From positions 310,001 through 374,000 of the forward strand of contig JBAZLJ010000002.1 in the NCBI GenBank assembly GCA_041650315.1: a stretch of 64,000 nucleotides of DNA, given 5' to 3'. The notes under the pieces are model-generated. The model made no database searches and was not told the origin of the DNA. It saw nothing but the letters and a program-made list of their open reading frames with translations. Below, piece by piece: positions 62,801 through 64,000 of the stretch. Position numbers and translations under genes: made by a program. Origin of the DNA: JAGVYF01 sp041650315 (GTDB lineage: Archaea > Nanobdellota > Nanobdellia > Woesearchaeales > JAGVYF01). Each line of letters opens with the position of its first letter. The first letter of the stretch is position 1.

Positions 62801-64000
62801 TCTGCTTGAATTGATTGTGATGAGCCTTCTGTAAGGCCAGCTAGTAAGTTGCGGGTGCCAGCCAGATGTCCTGAAATAAGCTTCTCCAAATTGCCCTTCA
62901 TAACCTGTGACGCCTTGCTGCCATCTGACCCTATATTGAGTATCTGGATCAAGGCCTGTGAATGTTGCGTTATTGTCTGTGACGAATATGACTGCTTTAA
63001 GTTCGAACGCTATCGTCTGTTCGTTCATATTGTATAGGTATAAAGAAGTCCAATTGCCAGCTACGGAATTGTCCCATTTCAAGAACATGGATGTCCTATT
63101 GATATCCTCGAATCTTAAGTTCTTGATGTTCGGCAGTTCTATAGTCAATGTTGTGTTTACTGTTTGCGTAGTTCGTCCTGTCCAGTCAGTGATCTCATAG
63201 AACCATATATAGATTCCGTCGACTAGATCTACGAATAATCCAGCTATCCCGCTAGTCACTCTCTCTAGATAAGTGATTGTGCCGTTGTAGTACAGGCCAG
63301 TCTGATTATAGACATATAACGTCAAGCTCCTGACGCCGATGCTGTCTGTGAAGTTCACACTTAGATTCTGGCTTGGATTGCCAAACCTAGAACTGTTCTC
63401 AGGCAAGTATGAATTTCCTGACGGGGCTAATGTGTCTACGAATACTGTTCTTGTTTCTGTGCTGTTTTCGTTATCGCTTGTGTCTTTCGCGCTTGAATAG
63501 TATGTGTATGTACTTTGAGTTAGATTTGATTGATTGACTTGGAAGTACCATTGAGTGCTGTTGTATTTCTGGAGATTTGATGTGTAGAGTTGACTGATTT
63601 CAGAAGTAGATAATGAACGATTCCACATCCTAAATTCATCAATCAATCCTTTATAATAGCCACCATTGTAATCCCCAGCTCTCCCAATAGATGCTGAACC
63701 TGCCCCATAATATATAACTCCGGCAGAACTTTGATTAACAAGAATTCCGTCTATGAACAATGATAATAATGTGCCGTTGTATACTCCGACTGCATGATGC
63801 CAGCCAGTCCCATTATAAGTCTCTAATGATCTAGAACTATAAACAGTCGATAATGAATTAAATATTGAAAAATCAACTCTTTGTTCGGTAGTGATTTTAA
63901 AGTTATAACCATAAAGTCTATACCTAATAATATCACAACCATTAACGGCATCTGCACAAGTAGAAGGATTGAACCAAACACCTATTGTGAACTGTGAGGG
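53849..64000 (-). CDS. Giant cell-surface protein with LamG and Ig-like domains, N-terminus outside window
   Basis: The frame is open to the window edge, so at least 3383 residues are encoded and the start is missing. Three LamG/concanavalin-like domains (around 63600-64000, 58540-59120 and 57680-58240), each ending (I/M)DE-x-x-(I/M)WNRSLS or similar, alternate with fibronectin-III/Ig-like repeats. There is a DUF2341-like domain (SWPYRRLITIN), a calcium-loop DSNADGISDFD segment and a CARDB-like domain. N-x-S/T sequons are abundant. One membrane helix (about 54550-54640) is followed by a basic His/Lys-rich tail with four WKAKGYDTSVLE repeats. A type I membrane protein likely used for adhesion or host/partner contact. 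Confidence 0.8.
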   Translation of the reverse strand, partial: PSQFTIGVWFNPSTCADAVNGCDIIRYRLYGYNFKITTEQRVDFSIFNSLSTVYSSRSLETYNGTGWHHAVGVYNGTLLSLFIDGILVNQSSAGVIYYGAGSASIGRAGDYNGGYYKGLIDEFRMWNRSLSTSEISQLYTSNLQKYNSTQWYFQVNQSNLTQSTYTYYSSAKDTSDNENSTETRTVFVDTLAPSGNSYLPENSSRFGNPSQNLSVNFTDSIGVRSLTLYVYNQTGLYYNGTITYLERVTSGIAGLFVDLVDGIYIWFYEITDWTGRTTQTVNTTLTIELPNIKNLRFEDINRTSMFLKWDNSVAGNWTSLYLYNMNEQTIAFELKAVIFVTDNNATFTGLDPDTQYRVRWQQGVTGYEGQFGEAYFRTSGWHPQLTSWPYRRLITINSSRISQDADTGILNITLTDANFQRTASWSTYPDFDTLNYTNGNDLRFTDYQSQSILPYDIVTWDIAGTGGSTTQTVPNEMQYNGSYDNTTYCHDGDWDSRCIPSQEGLHATQWFNYSIPAGAKTSSLLRLYVGTWYWDSEIPLACFGGTNIEFKADQDYMNPSVITYCRDQTTKAWTEVYSNSNASSYFYESMITWMYASTAEILVNSNHFDDNNQSFKLGLDKDYDVKLWMYYGYPSASANESVLSYTSATQYYTMNDRETPYLDLPVISSINNSIGRTQNSTNITWTVDQVTDNRVRYATNPYLFGSTWAYNYMTVTETFSNLPGNVENLKELNMHPTDYISIVNVTSSTTAYNANYTINATSNPVSITFLNVGDSSYLNWTVTYTLNKTWDMQTTHPHIYLGNLNQNTTYYYEVFSQGVIGNKTSAGSFILGTAYTTPLSVIYNYTENRSNEKVIVCGNLTSMSGDSSVDVSIQYWNDLSTDFSETAITEKISTGTFCYEMPVTYGRQYFYRVKATGAYTGYSAVYNHEIMPVQDFFVGNYDEGDLDYRYREYCPNGIGITPCYNQSGMREGSYQEEDWVWIESGLSIYGNLTARWWNGVNWTNYTLTQDSDSAMKYRRIENLPAAWNTMYIINDSGYVALNWTKPALERNRTGLRRDDTKYVYFNSPKQPLNYTITYANYLTYQADALTYCMENGGNVFDCMSVITFGTPDMPESMVGSKYDRGGSFAGGVTNGVNRDTGVLIDHFIPYNFTNTDAGIGAYNNTGRNCYLFVVYYWESNFTPSNNINSYYYRHWQMNEWWSDYYGYVQPVEFDYACLKLYNDTTAEWGPSSGVDGCLGGTALTSEISVPNSTDIDKSRFFSPYNQTLKVGYVSGFNVDTSQDSIYDIVLYNHGQWNNMIFNKYQQSFVIFNLPDNATLNSTDSNADGISDFDALFTYYTNPKMTHTAGGRLSDAEKIGLGRNPNLYFDEVTVTLYSPLDNVEYGPTISVNFSALDYSGIGSCKYSINGGINISIPGCINNLTITGLSNGTNILRIYANSTHDNDSHMDSVTFTVDSIPPNVAEINITGIDNTANNASNPVLSGDNATLYVNVSSNVEVSSVWVVIWQTVANAGNILWQGFLSLLSGTLFEGVWSVQVPTNNSFGQITNYTIYTNDTWGNVGNMSGSIYVNRDPSVNNVNITPYTLYTNNYPTATWNYSDVDGNAQNNTILTWYINGTYYSNETITNPPMVLWHLDEGVGSKVKDAIGGYDGTITKHANWTNASKFNSALRFDGVDDYVTITPNPVFNLTSNLAISMWINPKDLSIDNYLYNTGLTSTGVTHLLLIDNTFIKFGLMGLSPSIYCTGGKISVNNWQHIVAAYNGTSLLIYINGLLNKTCSVTGSIKGVSTSPYLGRYSSVYYNGSMDEVSIYNRDLSASEVNDLYNLSRPLYSLDESIINKGTTVSVQIEPNDNAQFGTAQNSTQLTVQNSLPTAGNVTIKPLSVNNTVAEVSATWDYTDADGHRENASIYEWYINGTNVWKTGLVAYWKMDGNVLDATGANNANVTSGITNATGKIKGAYSLNGSGDFIALPARIVTEQMIGWSASAWIKTGALINHQAILSGYFMQLNGANSLEYYNGSYIATVGGVVPLNTWTQVGMTCDNITKVLVLYVNGQVKKQTNTECSYVDANRVKFIGKYGSAAYFFNGSIDEVMIWNRSLSSLEISDLYNQTFYGQIANDGANHTINNMTLNYYQSPGTNLTFGVTPYDGYDYGVQVNTTVMVTDATAPTVAIINVTDINAELVNETNPAGLNENATLYVNITSDTPIGSAWIVIWTTISDGINQIWQGFLSLVSGTIWSITIPVNASFGTITNYTVYVNDTWGNSINISSNFSVSESASNLKIDSITYTPNLPNTTNEVILNITLENNNIIDFTDVNVTVTIANIIFSNLTDVSMNSKVSLFFPWTAQAGTWLINATAVNEIVEANVEDNSLNTSITVNRRAAINITYPENGSVISRGDDVAGEDPNGVVDSITKIKARIYDYDNTSYSIRANCTAYINTTKLDTIYSNASGVCEINWSKSGEILGMYDLVINFTDLPENTVNAVNSELSQFRLSQYYTYLKIGNDRNGQYYENDLAILYINTTRDGVLYNVTNLTVQPKSSASPTPLQTHYIEQLTQIGTGQYRDSVIVPNIPYLRWLVSITDIGSAIAPDAQIVGSALEADRQVDSPDAQFNFTIYNINQNSMISIFDRNGYLLRDYSINATSASNTRRVVNEDIYSLLFTNNMSSLYLKNVNATENFTIAPQFTVSNNKPNQAREFSQTLALDLELNFTEANLTIPLNGIDVNQICYCSAWTTLTSTCTDNAWTCNDKSNYNYGDNGTHFWIKVNGFTAYAGADIFGPNLTIWDQHDTGMPNATTKYTNQLISFFANYTDNETSNSIINASCNISFADSEGIMQGSETYYWYNRTFTTAGTYSYNVTCQKEGLAQLTATDNITVTVYSSGVTGTTGSTGGSSGTSAGEGGSGGYSSFDTDQSLLKVQLYQGDTALMPLIISNPTSSELSFVLSSDNNRFTIDHRGLTIKPGEQKTINIAFTAKESDIADIYTGILTIRAGATSKQVIMIIEVKDKKSLFDIKVELPENIETQPGETISAEVYLYNFGRLKPVDVELYYSIRDFNGTDIIQQHETFAVDEQKQVNIELPIPEELKDGYYLIYTKAVYPHGVATSSAVFKVVKQSPILQLASSVPMPFLLVFILIILLSISYFTYENYLYQLFTPRRRIIVEPVEYKKKAGRLSRLFAFFRQLSQYRIHISFERIHEVHHRIKHKIIHAHAHIVKHKAKFAQIFKRKSVLVHNLKHKFIKAHAVKHELIKHEHKVVHEDNAQLIKQIREWKAKGYDTSVLEHKLNPKKISKEQEILQHKIALWKAKGYDTSVLEHELKHPKAVFDEKALLNKIASWKSKGYDTSVLEQQLNPNKEQATLKKKIHEWKAKGYDTSILEQELGK

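Noticed and set aside
53849..63760. Complete 3303-residue protein starting at 63760
   Set aside because: The apparent start is an internal TTG; the frame stays open for 80 more codons to the window edge and continues a LamG domain, so the N-terminus is outside.
1..64000. CRISPR arrays, insertion sequences with transposase, prophage genes, restriction systems
   Set aside because: No regularly spaced direct repeats, transposase, integrase or capsid-type proteins were seen on either strand.

Overview
This window is archaeal. It carries the archaeal arrangement of ribosomal protein genes: the L3-to-L15 run with eS4, eL32 and eL19 inside it, then secY, a DUF106 gene, eL34 and eL14. It also has a split RNA polymerase (rpoH, B'', B', A', A''), an Fe-S-type Rpo3, Hef, RadB, MBF1, eIF1/SUI1, and TATA boxes about 25-32 bp before many start codons (leaderless transcripts). 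Several traits point to a small-genome DPANN-type lineage. These are a primase with PriS and the PriL Fe-S domain in one chain, four tRNA genes interrupted at non-standard sites, r-protein operons that lack rpp29, adk and cmk at their usual places, and a giant N-glycosylation-rich surface protein. I cannot fix the phylum from this sequence.

Layout. 1-7750: a structured inverted repeat, then a HAD phosphatase, a TPR protein with a degenerate J-like start, a fused MTA phosphorylase-APRT, a Cys-repeat membrane protein, a DegT-like PLP protein, an unknown protein, a cold-shock protein and a GNAT acetyltransferase. 7841-11549: Hef and the fused primase. 11712-26987: S10/spc-type ribosomal superoperon with SecY and a YidC-like protein. 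27079-31185: MBF1, two GT-C-like membrane proteins and RadB. 31348-35044: S13-S4-S11-Rpo3-tRNA-Leu-L18e-L13-S9. 35107-36559: an unknown protein and TyrRS. 36560-38919: a short ORF, a strongly structured non-coding stretch (putative new RNA) and an operon of a Zn-ribbon protein, a 55-residue membrane protein and FtsZ. 39076-40732: a PIN-domain pair and an unknown. 40739-49990 (minus): rpoH-B''-B'-A'-A''-L30e-NusA-S12-S7. 50085-50727 (minus): tRNA-Lys, tRNA-Asp and tRNA-Asn, all interrupted. 50782-64000 (minus): a 1001-residue coiled-coil protein and the C-terminal 3383 residues of a giant surface protein whose N-terminus lies beyond the window.

Functionally, most of the window makes and runs the gene-expression machinery (ribosome, RNA polymerase, tRNAs, protein translocation). 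Added to it are DNA repair and replication (Hef, RadB, primase), nucleotide salvage and cell division, and a cell-surface block.

The most unusual signals are four. First, two intergenic elements (33-181 and 23948-24082) fold the same way with unrelated arm sequences but share a 13-nt bulge, CTCGCTAYGCTCG. Second, a predicted RNA of roughly 240-260 nt (about 36930-37190) with its own TATA box lies upstream of the ftsZ operon. Third, the tRNA genes have inserts in D-loops and T-arms as well as anticodon loops. Fourth, the ftsZ operon itself encodes a candidate small membrane partner. All structures and coordinates were worked out by eye; no folding program, database search or composition calculation was run.
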